Below are positions 49,678-57,967 of a stretch of DNA of 64,000 nucleotides, one piece after another. The DNA is from Lentisalinibacter orientalis. Its GTDB lineage: Bacteria; Pseudomonadota; Gammaproteobacteria; Steroidobacterales; Woeseiaceae. The stretch covers positions 1,302,001-1,366,000 of the forward strand of contig NZ_JAPDRJ010000001.1 of assembly GCF_040706535.1 (NCBI RefSeq). The letters run 5' to 3'. How positions within the stretch are numbered: the stretch's first letter is position 1; every line of letters starts with the position of its first letter. The notes beneath the pieces were generated by a model. It was not told the origin of the DNA. It did no database searches and saw nothing but the letters and a program-made list of their open reading frames with translations. The translations under genes and the position numbers were made by a program.

Positions 49678-51639
49678 GTGCTAACATCGCCGCGTTGTCC
49701 TGGTGGTGGGGGGAGAAGAAGAATCGGAAAGCCACTCGCGCTGCTGGTGTTCGTCGCGCTGTCGGCTTCGGTGTTGCCTTCCCGCGCGATGGCCGAGGCC
49801 AGGCTGGAGCCGCCCCGCGTGGCGCTCGCCGGTGTCGCTTTCGACGTGGCCGTGGAGGGAGCGCCCGCCGGCGCCCGTCTGGAACTGGACGCAGGCCCCC
49901 TGCGCTTCGAGGCCGTCGCGGACCCCGAGGGCAGTGCCGTCTTCAGCGACGTGTTCGTGGACGATCCGCAGGCACTCGATCTCGCTGTGTACGAGCTTTC
50001 TGCGGCGTCGTCCCGGCCTCTGGCCGAAGCGGCGCTGCGCGTCATCCCCGGCTGGCTGTCCATTCTGCCGCCGCTACTCGCCATCTTCCTCGCGCTGGCC
50101 CTGCGCAGCGTCATCCCGTCGCTGATGCTGGGTATCTGGTTCGGCGCCACCGCCCTCATCTCGCTGAGCCCGACCGGCGCGTTTCGCGGCCTGCTCGAGG
50201 CCTTCCAGGTGCACGTGGCCGGGGCACTGGCCAACAGCGATCACGCGATGATCATCCTGTTCAGCCTGATGATCGGCGGCATGGTCGGCATCGTTACCCG
50301 CAATGGCGGCATGCACGGCGTGGTGCGGCTGATCATGCGCAAGGCCACGGACCGGATCAGCGGACAGGTCTCCGTCTGGCTCATGGGCATCGCGATCTTC
50401 TTCGACGATTACGGCAACTCGCTGGTGGTCGGCAACACCGCCCGCTCCGTGACCGACCGGCTGCGCATCTCTCGCGAGAAGCTCGCCTACATCGTGGACT
50501 CCACGGCGGCGCCCATCACCTGCGTGGCGCTGGCCACCACCTGGATCGGCTACGAGGTGGGGCTGATCGGCGACGCGCTGAAGAGCATCCCCGAGTTCTC
50601 ACAGAATCCCTATTCGGTCTTCCTGAGCACCATCCCCTACAACTTCTATCCCCTCTTCGCGCTGTTCTTCGTCTTCCTCGTGGCCATCACGGGGAGGGAC
50701 TTCGGCAGCATGCACGCCGCCGAGGTGCGCGCCCGCGGGGGTCGGGTGCGCTCCGAGGCCTCGGAGGCATCCAGCGGCGAGGGTCTCGAAGATCTGGAGC
50801 CGAAGGAAGATGCGCCGGTCCGCGCGGTCAACGCCGTGTTGCCGATCCTGGTGCTCATCGGCACCCTGCTGGCCGCCCTGCTGATCACCGGCGAAGGCGA
50901 GACGCTGCCGCAGATCATCGGCAGCGCGGATCCCTACAAGGCGCTGATGTGGGCCTCGCTGCTGGGCGTGGTGGTGGCCGCCGTCCTGTCGCTCGGGCAG
51001 CGCATCCTGGATCTGGAGGAGGTCATCGACGCCTGGTATACGGGCTTGCGTTCCATGCTGTTCGCCATGATCATCCTGGTGCTGGCCTGGGCGCTGGCCG
51101 GCATCGCCGAGGAACTGCACACCGCGGATTACCTGGTCAGCCTGCTGGGTGACTCCCTGCCGCCGGCGGTGCTGCCGGCGCTGATATTCGTGCTGTCGGC
51201 GCTGACCGCCTTCAGCACGGGCACGAGCTGGGGGACTATGGGCATCCTCATGCCGCTGATCATCCCGCTGACCTGGGCGGTGATGTCGGCGGCGGGCATG
51301 ACCGGGCCGGAATACCACGGCATCCTGTATTCGGCCATCGCCTGCAACCTCGCAGGCGCGGTCTGGGGCGATCACTGCTCGCCGATCTCGGACACCACCA
51401 TCCTCTCGTCCATGGCGAGCGGCTGCGACCACATCGAACATGTTCGCACCCAGCTGCCCTATGCCATGGCCGTCGGGCTCGTCGCGCTGCTGATCGGCAC
51501 GTTACCGACGGGTTACGGGCTGCCCTGGTGGGTGGCGCTGCCGGCGGGGGCATTCGTGCTTTATCTCGTCATCCGTTTCCTCGGGCGGCGGCCGGAAGAC
51601 GCCGAGCTGTCGTCGCCGGGGTCGCCCGGGTCGGGCTGA
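49678..51639 (+). CDS. NhaC-type Na+/H+ antiporter family protein with N-terminal periplasmic domain
   Basis: A 653-residue protein. A signal peptide (about 18-40) and an about 85-residue beta-rich domain (about 42-123) precede a 12-helix NhaC/YuiF-type transporter (PF03553) with IAIFFDDYGNSLVVGN and NLAGAVWGDHCSPISDTTIL as signatures. A soluble acidic loop (EASEASSGEGLEDLEPKED) lies near residue 370. Substrate may be Na+, a dicarboxylate or an amino acid. No ATG suits the N-terminus: the GTG at 49678 is listed, but an ATC at 49723 after GGGGGAGAAGAAGA is a better-placed alternative. Confidence 0.82.
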   Translation: MLTSPRCPGGGGRRRIGKPLALLVFVALSASVLPSRAMAEARLEPPRVALAGVAFDVAVEGAPAGARLELDAGPLRFEAVADPEGSAVFSDVFVDDPQALDLAVYELSAASSRPLAEAALRVIPGWLSILPPLLAIFLALALRSVIPSLMLGIWFGATALISLSPTGAFRGLLEAFQVHVAGALANSDHAMIILFSLMIGGMVGIVTRNGGMHGVVRLIMRKATDRISGQVSVWLMGIAIFFDDYGNSLVVGNTARSVTDRLRISREKLAYIVDSTAAPITCVALATTWIGYEVGLIGDALKSIPEFSQNPYSVFLSTIPYNFYPLFALFFVFLVAITGRDFGSMHAAEVRARGGRVRSEASEASSGEGLEDLEPKEDAPVRAVNAVLPILVLIGTLLAALLITGEGETLPQIIGSADPYKALMWASLLGVVVAAVLSLGQRILDLEEVIDAWYTGLRSMLFAMIILVLAWALAGIAEELHTADYLVSLLGDSLPPAVLPALIFVLSALTAFSTGTSWGTMGILMPLIIPLTWAVMSAAGMTGPEYHGILYSAIACNLAGAVWGDHCSPISDTTILSSMASGCDHIEHVRTQLPYAMAVGLVALLIGTLPTGYGLPWWVALPAGAFVLYLVIRFLGRRPEDAELSSPGSPGSG

Positions 51640-51740
51640 GCCTCGTCCCGCCCGGCGCGCATGGATGGCGTTCCGCGGCAGGATGGATAAACTAGGGCGG
51701 TGCCCCGGCGGCGTCCGGGGCGGATGGCGGGGGAACAGCC

Positions 51741-52196
51741 ATGGCCACGATTCCACGCGATACCCTGCGGCTGAAGTCCGGCGAAGCCGTCGATGCCCAG
51801 GGCATCATGACCGATCGGGACTTCCAGTTCCTGATCGCCTCGCTGCTCGTGCGTATCGCGAAGACCGACGGCACCATCTCCACGGCCGAGACCTCGCAGA
51901 TGCTCGCCATCACCGAGAGCCACTTCCGCCTGAGCAGCGCCGAGGCGCTGGAGCTGCTGACCACCGCGTTGACCGAGGCGCCGGAGCCCGAGGAACTCGA
52001 GGCCCAGCTGCGGGCGCTCAGGAACCTGCTGGACCCGTCGGAGAAAGAGGAGGTGGCGATCCTCATGCTGGAGCTGATCGCCGCCGACGGCCGCCGCGAG
52101 TCGGCGGAGCTCGACGTCCTGCACTACGCCGCGGAGGTGCTGGAGATCCCGCCGGAGGTCATGCACTCGGCGTACGAGCGGTTCTTCGAAAAATAG
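51741..52196 (+). CDS. TerB-like (tellurite resistance/DUF533-type) protein
   Basis: A 151-residue all-helical cytoplasmic protein of the TerB family: RDFQFLIASLLVRIAKTDGTIS, EKEEVAILMLELIAADGRRESAELDVLHYAAEVL. TerB domains bind divalent metals through Asp-Gly motifs (TDGTI and ADGRR). The name does not imply tellurite resistance, as no ter operon is present. It follows the antiporter by 101 nt. Confidence 0.86.
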   Translation: MATIPRDTLRLKSGEAVDAQGIMTDRDFQFLIASLLVRIAKTDGTISTAETSQMLAITESHFRLSSAEALELLTTALTEAPEPEELEAQLRALRNLLDPSEKEEVAILMLELIAADGRRESAELDVLHYAAEVLEIPPEVMHSAYERFFEK

Positions 52197-52200
52197 CCGC

Positions 52201-52223
52201 GTCGGGCCTGAAGGCCCTCCTAC
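52201..52223 (-). repeat. Single REP-like unit between terB-like gene and dehydrogenase
   Basis: GTCGGGCCTGAAGGCCCTCC followed by TAC: one full inverted unit with G in place of A at the first position of the core flank. It lies between two convergent genes and could form a terminating hairpin. Confidence 0.88.
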
Positions 52224-52226
52224 GTT

Positions 52227-53351
52227 TTATTCGGCGGGGGTCAGCTTCAGGAGCTTGCCGTTGCGCTCGTCGGTGAGGAGCCAGAGCAGGCCGTCCGGGC
52301 CCTCGGCCACCGCGCGGATGCGGCCGTAGGCGTTGTCGAGCATGCGCTCCTCGGCCACGACCTCGTCGCCTTTCAGGGTCAGGCGCACGAGCAGGCCGAA
52401 TTTCAGCGAGCCCACGAACAGGTCGCCTTTCCATGCCGGGAAGGCGTCGCCGTTGTAGAAGGCCATGCCCGAGGGCGCGATGGAGGGCACCCAGGTGTGG
52501 ACGGGCTGGGCCATGCCGGCTTTCTCCTCGCCTTCACCGATCTTCGTGCCGATGCCGTAGTTGCGGCCGTAGGTGATCACGGGCCAGCCGTAGTTCACCC
52601 CGGCGCGCATCAGGTTCACTTCGTCGCCGCCCTGGGGGCCGTGCTCGTGGGTCCAGATCTGGCCGTTCGCCCTGAGCGCCATGCCCTGCATGTTGCGGTT
52701 GCCGTAGGTCCAGATTTCCGGCTGCGCTCCGTCGCGGCCGACGAACGGGTTGTCTGCGGGCACGCTGCCGTCCGGGTTCAGCCGCAGCAGGGAGCCGTTG
52801 TGGGAGGAGAGGTCCTGGGCCGAGGGCCGGTCGCCGCGGTCGCCGAGCGACACGTAGAGCTTGCCGTCCGGCCCGAACAGGAGCCGGGAGCCGAAATGCC
52901 GCTTGCCGTCCGTCTTGGGGGTGGCGCGGAAGATCACTTCCACGTCGGCAAGGGAGTCGCCCTCCAGCCGGCCCCGCAGCACCTCGGTGCTGTAGCCGTC
53001 GTCGCCCCGCCCTGCGTAGGAGAGGTAGACCAGTCGGTTTTCCGCGAAATCCGGATGCGGCGCCACGTCCAGCAGGCCGCCCTGACCGTGCTGATCGATG
53101 GGCGGCAGTCCGGCGACGGGGTCGGGCAGCAGCGCGCCGTCGCGCATCAGGCGGAGGGTGCCGCCTCGCTCGGTGATCAGAATGTCGCCGTCCGGCAGGA
53201 ACGCGAGACCCCAGGGATGGCTAAGGCCGTCAGTGACGACGGACACCTCGAAGTCGTGGCGCTCCGTCCCGAATCGCTCCGCTCGTACCTCGGCAGACAC
53301 ACCAACCAGCAGAACGGCCGTCAGAATCGACCATACGGACACCCGCAGCAT
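52227..53351 (-). CDS. PQQ-dependent aldose/sorbosone-type dehydrogenase
   Basis: A 374-residue periplasmic beta-propeller of the YliI/GSDH family. The signal peptide ends near residue 24 (AEVRA). Blocks such as HPWGLAFLPDGDILITERGG, GGLLDVAPHPDFAENRLVYLSYA and GNRNMQGMALRANGQIWTHEHGPQGGDEVN define the propeller and its PQQ-binding His/Arg residues. It oxidises aldose sugars to lactones and passes electrons to periplasmic carriers. It begins 28 nt after the CNNM gene on the same strand and may be co-transcribed. Confidence 0.92.
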   Translation of the reverse strand: MLRVSVWSILTAVLLVGVSAEVRAERFGTERHDFEVSVVTDGLSHPWGLAFLPDGDILITERGGTLRLMRDGALLPDPVAGLPPIDQHGQGGLLDVAPHPDFAENRLVYLSYAGRGDDGYSTEVLRGRLEGDSLADVEVIFRATPKTDGKRHFGSRLLFGPDGKLYVSLGDRGDRPSAQDLSSHNGSLLRLNPDGSVPADNPFVGRDGAQPEIWTYGNRNMQGMALRANGQIWTHEHGPQGGDEVNLMRAGVNYGWPVITYGRNYGIGTKIGEGEEKAGMAQPVHTWVPSIAPSGMAFYNGDAFPAWKGDLFVGSLKFGLLVRLTLKGDEVVAEERMLDNAYGRIRAVAEGPDGLLWLLTDERNGKLLKLTPAE

Positions 53352-53379
53352 GGAATCTCTCCCTTTTCTTGTTCGTCTT

Positions 53380-54609
53380 CTAGTCGACCTTGCTCACGGC
53401 GATGCGTTCCGCGCGCCGTCGGCCCGCGGCCAGAACCCGCAGGCGGTAGCCGCGCCATTCTACCTCGTCCCCCACCTCCGGCAGACGGCCGAGGAGCGTG
53501 CTGACGAGACCGCCGGCGGTGACGACGTCCGCCTCCGGTTCCCAGCGCAGGCCGAGCTGGCCGCAGAGTTTGCGCAGATCCACGGTGCCGAGCGCGTGCA
53601 GGCTGCCGTCGGGCTGGCGCCAGATCTCCTCCGTCGGACGGTCCGTCTCGTCGTAGATCTCGCCGACGATCTCCTCCAGCAGGTCCTCGTTGGTGACGAT
53701 GCCGAGGAAAGTGCCGTACTCGTCCACCACCAGCGCCATGTGGGTGCGGGTTTCCTGGAAGGCGAGCAACAGCGAGTTGACCGGCTTGGTCTCCGGCACG
53801 ATCAGGGGTTCGCGGACCAGCGACTCCCAGTCCACCTCCTCGTGCTCCTGTAGGTGGATCAGCAGCTCCTTGGCCAGCACGATGCCCGCCGCCTGGTCCA
53901 GGTCCTCCGTGGGCGAGTACGGGAAGCGGCTGAAGCGTTCCTCCTTCAGCGTCTCAAGCAGCTCCTGCCGGCTCATGCTGCCGGAGAGGAAACGCACGGC
54001 CGCGCGCGGCACCATCACGTCCACGGCGCGCAGCTGGCGCAGATGCGTGGCGCCGACGATCATCGACGCCGTGCGCAGGCCGACGCTGCCCTCCCGGCGG
54101 CCCAGCGAGGCGAGCAGGCGTATCTCCTCCACCGACGTGATGGGCATCTCCTCGCCGCCGCCCCGCAGCGCCCGGGACAGCATGCCGCTCACCACCACCA
54201 GCGGCTTCAGCGCCACGGTGAAAGCCTGTATGCCGAAGGCGACCGGCGTCGCGAGCAGATCGGAATACGTGACACCCACCGTCTTCGGGATGATCTCGGT
54301 GAACAGCAGCACGGCGACGGTAAAGACGATGGTGAAGATCCACAGCGTCTGCGGGTCGAACACGTTGGAGTAACTCGCGCCGGCCACCGACGCGCCCACC
54401 GTGTGCGCGACGGTGTTGACGATCAGGATGGCCGCGATGGGCGTGTCGATGTCCCGCTTGAAGCGCCGGAGCAGCCGCCCGGAGCGCTTGCCGCTCTGGG
54501 CGAGTTCCTCCACCCGCGAGTAGCGCACGGAGAGCAGCACCGACTCGAAGATGGAACAGAGGAAGGAGAAGACGAGAGCCACCGAGACGGCGACGACGAA
54601 GACGAGCAT
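53380..54609 (-). CDS. CNNM/CorC-type transporter-associated protein
   Basis: A 409-residue inner-membrane protein: DUF21 membrane domain (about 1-180, four hydrophobic segments), paired CBS domains (about 195-320) and a C-terminal transporter-associated CorC/HlyC domain. It belongs to the CNNM (MgpA) family implicated in Mg2+ or Co2+ transport rather than haemolysis. The N-terminal segment begins with a membrane helix and the ATG at 54609 needs no extension. It lies 28 nt before the dehydrogenase gene. Confidence 0.93.
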   Translation of the reverse strand: MLVFVVAVSVALVFSFLCSIFESVLLSVRYSRVEELAQSGKRSGRLLRRFKRDIDTPIAAILIVNTVAHTVGASVAGASYSNVFDPQTLWIFTIVFTVAVLLFTEIIPKTVGVTYSDLLATPVAFGIQAFTVALKPLVVVSGMLSRALRGGGEEMPITSVEEIRLLASLGRREGSVGLRTASMIVGATHLRQLRAVDVMVPRAAVRFLSGSMSRQELLETLKEERFSRFPYSPTEDLDQAAGIVLAKELLIHLQEHEEVDWESLVREPLIVPETKPVNSLLLAFQETRTHMALVVDEYGTFLGIVTNEDLLEEIVGEIYDETDRPTEEIWRQPDGSLHALGTVDLRKLCGQLGLRWEPEADVVTAGGLVSTLLGRLPEVGDEVEWRGYRLRVLAAGRRRAERIAVSKVD

Positions 54610-54637
54610 GGGAATCCCTCGAACGTTAAATCCTCAC

Positions 54638-54693
54638 GTAGGAGGGCCTTCAGGCCCGATTCTTCAATGAATCGGGGCTAAAGCCCCTCCTAC
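54638..54693. repeat. Inverted REP-like pair
   Basis: The unit GTAGGAGGGCCTTCAGGCCC (54638-54657) plus CGAT is followed 10 nt later by the inverted variant ATCGGGGCTAAAGCCCCTCC (54671-54690) plus TAC. The two variants differ in the core and could form a larger hairpin. Confidence 0.92.
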
Positions 54694-54716
54694 AGTTGTC
54701 CGACGAATCATACACA

Positions 54717-54747
54717 CAAAAAAAAGCCCGGCCGAAGCCGGGCTTTT
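54717..54747 (-). terminator. Rho-independent terminator of the second TonB receptor gene
   Basis: The stem GCCCGGC/GCCGGGC with a CGAA loop is followed on the minus strand by eight T residues, 27 nt after the receptor stop. Confidence 0.92.
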
Positions 54748-54773
54748 CGTCCAATGCGGACAGTGGGTTTCGA

Positions 54774-57626
54774 TCAGTAATCGAAACGGTAGCCGAGCTG
54801 GATCGCGTAGGACTGACCCAGGGAGGCCTGGTAGTAGTTGAAGAACGAGAAGTACGGCCAGCCGCTCCACTCCTGGTCGATCGGCGGCTTCTCGTCGAAC
54901 AGGTTGTCGACGATGAACTGCACGTTCGCCTTGCCGTCCATGAACTCGTAGCCGAGCGACAGGTTGTAGTACATCTGCGGCCCCATGCGCGGCTCCTCGG
55001 CGAACTCGTCGAACACCCGGCCCTCGTAGGAACGGGTCGAGCCGAAGCGCTCGCCGAACAGCGTGGCGGTGAAGTCCTGGTACTGCCAGGAAACGTTGCC
55101 ACGAACACGGCTGCGCCAGTTGATGCTCTGGTCACGGACGTTCTCCACCGGGTCCTCGGGGAACACGTTGAAGTCGTCATCCAGCACGTGGGTCCAGCCG
55201 AGGCTCAGCGAGAAGGTGCCGATGCCGTCCGTCTCGTACAGGTAGTCCAGCGAGGCGTCGATACCCGTCACCTTGTTGTTGGCGGCGTTGATCGGGCCCG
55301 TGTCCACCTGCAGGATGGTCTCGGCGCGGACCGTGCCGTCGTCCGGCACGCGGGTCACGCGGCCGATGGCGTCCTGGCACTCGCCGGTGTTGATATCCCG
55401 GGTACCCAGGCGGCAGTCGGCCTCCAGCTCCAGGATACGAGCCAGCGGGTTGTCGACCACGATGTTGTCGAGGTCCACCTGCCACCAGTCGGCCGTGATC
55501 GACAGGTTGTCGATGGGCTCGACCACGAAACCGACGGTGAACGACTCGCCTTCTTCCTCTTCCAGCCCCGGGTTACCTGCACGCTCGCCGAAGATGTTCG
55601 GGTTGTAGCGGGCAGGGTCGGAGTCGGCGCACGCACCCAGCGAGGAACCAGGCTGCTCGTCGCGGCAGAGGTACTCGTCGACCACGGAGGTGAAGAAGCC
55701 GCTCGGGTCGGCGAATACGTAGTGCATGTCCGGTGCCCGGAAGCTGGTGGCCCAGGAGCCGCGCAGCAGGATGCGGTCGGTCGGGCGGTACTCCAGACCC
55801 ACGTTGTAGGTGAACGCATCGTCCACCTGGGTGATGTCGTCGTACTTGTCGTAGCGACCGGCCAGGGAGAGCTGCAGCTGGTCGGTCACCGGAACGGCGA
55901 ACTCGACGCCGGCCGCGTAGCGGTCACGCTCGCCGCCACCGCCGGTGCCGGTCAGACCCCAGTAGTAGTTGGCAGCGACCAGGCGCGGATCCAGGGTAAT
56001 GTCGTATTCCTGGGTTGCCCACTCGAACACCGTTGCCATCTGGACCGTGCCGGCCGGCAGGTCCATGAGGTCGCCCGTGATGACGGCCTGGATGACGTCG
56101 TTGGACGAATCCGCCGTCGAGCGCTCGTTGTCCGTCAGGCTCTGCCAGATCGCGGGCGTGAGCGGCGCGTACACCGTGCTGTAGTCGATGGCCCGCACGG
56201 GGAAACCGTTGCCCGTCGGATCGACGGCGCCCGGGACCTCGTCGAAGAAGTAGTCCTCGACCAGCGCCTCGACCAGCAGGGTGCGGTCGCGGGTCAGGTC
56301 GTAGTTCGACGAGTTCCAGGAGATCTCATAGTCCCAGTAGGGGCTGAACAGCTGGCCCCGGATGCCGACGAAGTAGTCGATGACTTCCTCGTCGAACTGC
56401 TGGAACTTGGCGCTCGGGCCGCCGATCTCGGCATTCGTGAAGATGCGCTGCATCTGCACGACCGAGCCCGGGATGCCGAAGGGCGACAGGGCCTGGGAGG
56501 CCGAGTTCGGCACGTAGAACGGCGTCTGGTTGAAGTAGTAGTTGAAGCCGGTGTCGATGTCGGCATCCACCTGGAAGTAGTTGACGCCGCCGAAGATCTC
56601 GTGATCGCCTAGTTCCAGCGAGCCGGACGTATAGGCGCTGATCTGTTCGCGGCCGTTCAGGATGGACTGCTCGCCCACCCAGGTCTCGCTGCCGCAGTAG
56701 AAGCGCTGGCCGCTCGGGTCGAAAGGATCCGGGCGACTGGCCAGCGGCGCATCGGGGAAGTCCGAACACGCGCCGGGGTTACCGGTGGCCACGCGCGGAT
56801 CGATGTAGATCGGGAACGGGCCGAAGGCGCCGGAGAACAGGTCGATCTCAACCGCGTTGCGGCTGGCGATGCGCTCGTTCGGGCGCGGCGCGTCCTGGAC
56901 GCTGTCCATGAAGTCGCGCTGGAAGGCATAGATCGGATCCTGGTCGAAGTACTCGAACGCGTAGGTGATGTTCCAGTTATTACCCAGGAAGCCGCCGATA
57001 CCCTGGAAGCGGATATTCTCGCCGCCGCCGTCGGTGTAGTCGCCGTAGCGCACGTTCATTTCGAACGAATTAGCCAGGTCATCGCGCAGGATGATATTGA
57101 CCACGCCGGCGATGGCGTCGGAACCGTAAATGGCCGAAGCACCGCTCGCGAGGAACTCGATCCGGTCGACCGCCGCCAGCGGGATGGCCGAGATGTTCAC
57201 GATGTTGGACTGACCGTTGAAGGGCAGCGGGTAATCGGAGATGCGGCGTCCGTCCACCAGGATCAGCACGCGGCCAGGACCCAGGTTACGCAGGTCGATG
57301 GAGTTCGCGTTCTGCGTGAAGGTGCCGGCCTGCGCCTCGTTCTGCGCCAGGCCGGTGACCTGGTTCAGCGACTTCAGCGCCTCGGAGACCGTGGTAAAGC
57401 CTTCCCGGTCGATCTGTTCGCGGTCGATCACCGTGACGGGGCTCGGGCCCTCGATCGCGGTGCGCGTGATACGCGAACCCGTGATGACCACGCGGTCCAG
57501 CTCGGCGCTGTCCTCGTCGTCTTCTTCTTCGCTCTGCGCGAAGGCGGTGGTGGTGCCGACGGCACCGAGCACTAGCAGAGCGCTGGCTACTAACGCAGAC
57601 CAGCGTTGCAGGTTCAGGGTTTTCAT
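54774..57626 (-). CDS. TonB-dependent outer-membrane receptor (large)
   Basis: A 950-residue receptor. A signal peptide ends near AFAQ (residue 28-30); a short acidic stretch (SEEEDDEDSAELD) precedes the TonB-box-like DRVVITGSRI and the plug domain (to about 180, with IEFLASGASAIYGSDAIAGVVNI). The barrel is long and ends in YRFDY. The ASGASAIYGSDAIAG block marks it as a member of the large receptor subgroup common in gamma- and alphaproteobacteria with peptide/sugar use. It shares orientation with the S9 peptidase gene upstream, but 341 nt and a terminator separate them. Confidence 0.93.
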   Translation of the reverse strand: MKTLNLQRWSALVASALLVLGAVGTTTAFAQSEEEDDEDSAELDRVVITGSRITRTAIEGPSPVTVIDREQIDREGFTTVSEALKSLNQVTGLAQNEAQAGTFTQNANSIDLRNLGPGRVLILVDGRRISDYPLPFNGQSNIVNISAIPLAAVDRIEFLASGASAIYGSDAIAGVVNIILRDDLANSFEMNVRYGDYTDGGGENIRFQGIGGFLGNNWNITYAFEYFDQDPIYAFQRDFMDSVQDAPRPNERIASRNAVEIDLFSGAFGPFPIYIDPRVATGNPGACSDFPDAPLASRPDPFDPSGQRFYCGSETWVGEQSILNGREQISAYTSGSLELGDHEIFGGVNYFQVDADIDTGFNYYFNQTPFYVPNSASQALSPFGIPGSVVQMQRIFTNAEIGGPSAKFQQFDEEVIDYFVGIRGQLFSPYWDYEISWNSSNYDLTRDRTLLVEALVEDYFFDEVPGAVDPTGNGFPVRAIDYSTVYAPLTPAIWQSLTDNERSTADSSNDVIQAVITGDLMDLPAGTVQMATVFEWATQEYDITLDPRLVAANYYWGLTGTGGGGERDRYAAGVEFAVPVTDQLQLSLAGRYDKYDDITQVDDAFTYNVGLEYRPTDRILLRGSWATSFRAPDMHYVFADPSGFFTSVVDEYLCRDEQPGSSLGACADSDPARYNPNIFGERAGNPGLEEEEGESFTVGFVVEPIDNLSITADWWQVDLDNIVVDNPLARILELEADCRLGTRDINTGECQDAIGRVTRVPDDGTVRAETILQVDTGPINAANNKVTGIDASLDYLYETDGIGTFSLSLGWTHVLDDDFNVFPEDPVENVRDQSINWRSRVRGNVSWQYQDFTATLFGERFGSTRSYEGRVFDEFAEEPRMGPQMYYNLSLGYEFMDGKANVQFIVDNLFDEKPPIDQEWSGWPYFSFFNYYQASLGQSYAIQLGYRFDY

Positions 57627-57967
57627 TACCAAGCCTCCCGGAAATCACTTGGCGGATACCGCCGGATGACGGTTTCCATTGGGTTTCTAGTCAGTCTTTT
57701 TATGCTATCCCGGCGTCGCCCGACCTGTTGCAGCAAGACGACGACCTCGCCGGAATTTAGCAGATTGGCGCCGATAGTGTCTATTTTTCCGGGATTATTC
57801 TGTTGCAACTGTGCAACATAAGTCGATTTACGGCGACGCGGCAAAAATGATTTCGCAGGTTATTGTTTTCATGAAAAAAAACGGCTCCCCGAAGGGAGCC
57901 GTCTGGTTGCGAGGCGTTCGCATCCTCTCCGGTGACGGGGCGTTTGCGCCCCGCCGCGGGAGTCGCG
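57627..57967. other. 341-nt gap between TonB receptor and S9 peptidase genes
   Basis: The gap holds the S9 peptidase terminator (57873-57902) and, beyond it, about 240 nt of more A+T-rich sequence that should contain the TonB receptor promoter. I found no gene here; small open frames lack a ribosome-binding site. Confidence 0.5.
57873..57902 (-). terminator. Rho-independent terminator of the S9 peptidase gene
   Basis: The stem ACGGCTCCC/GGGAGCCGT with a CGAA loop is followed on the minus strand by eight T residues. It lies 66 nt after the peptidase stop. Confidence 0.9.

Noticed and set aside
51741..52196. Tellurite resistance locus
   Set aside because: A lone TerB-like domain and a lone TerC protein far away do not make a ter operon.
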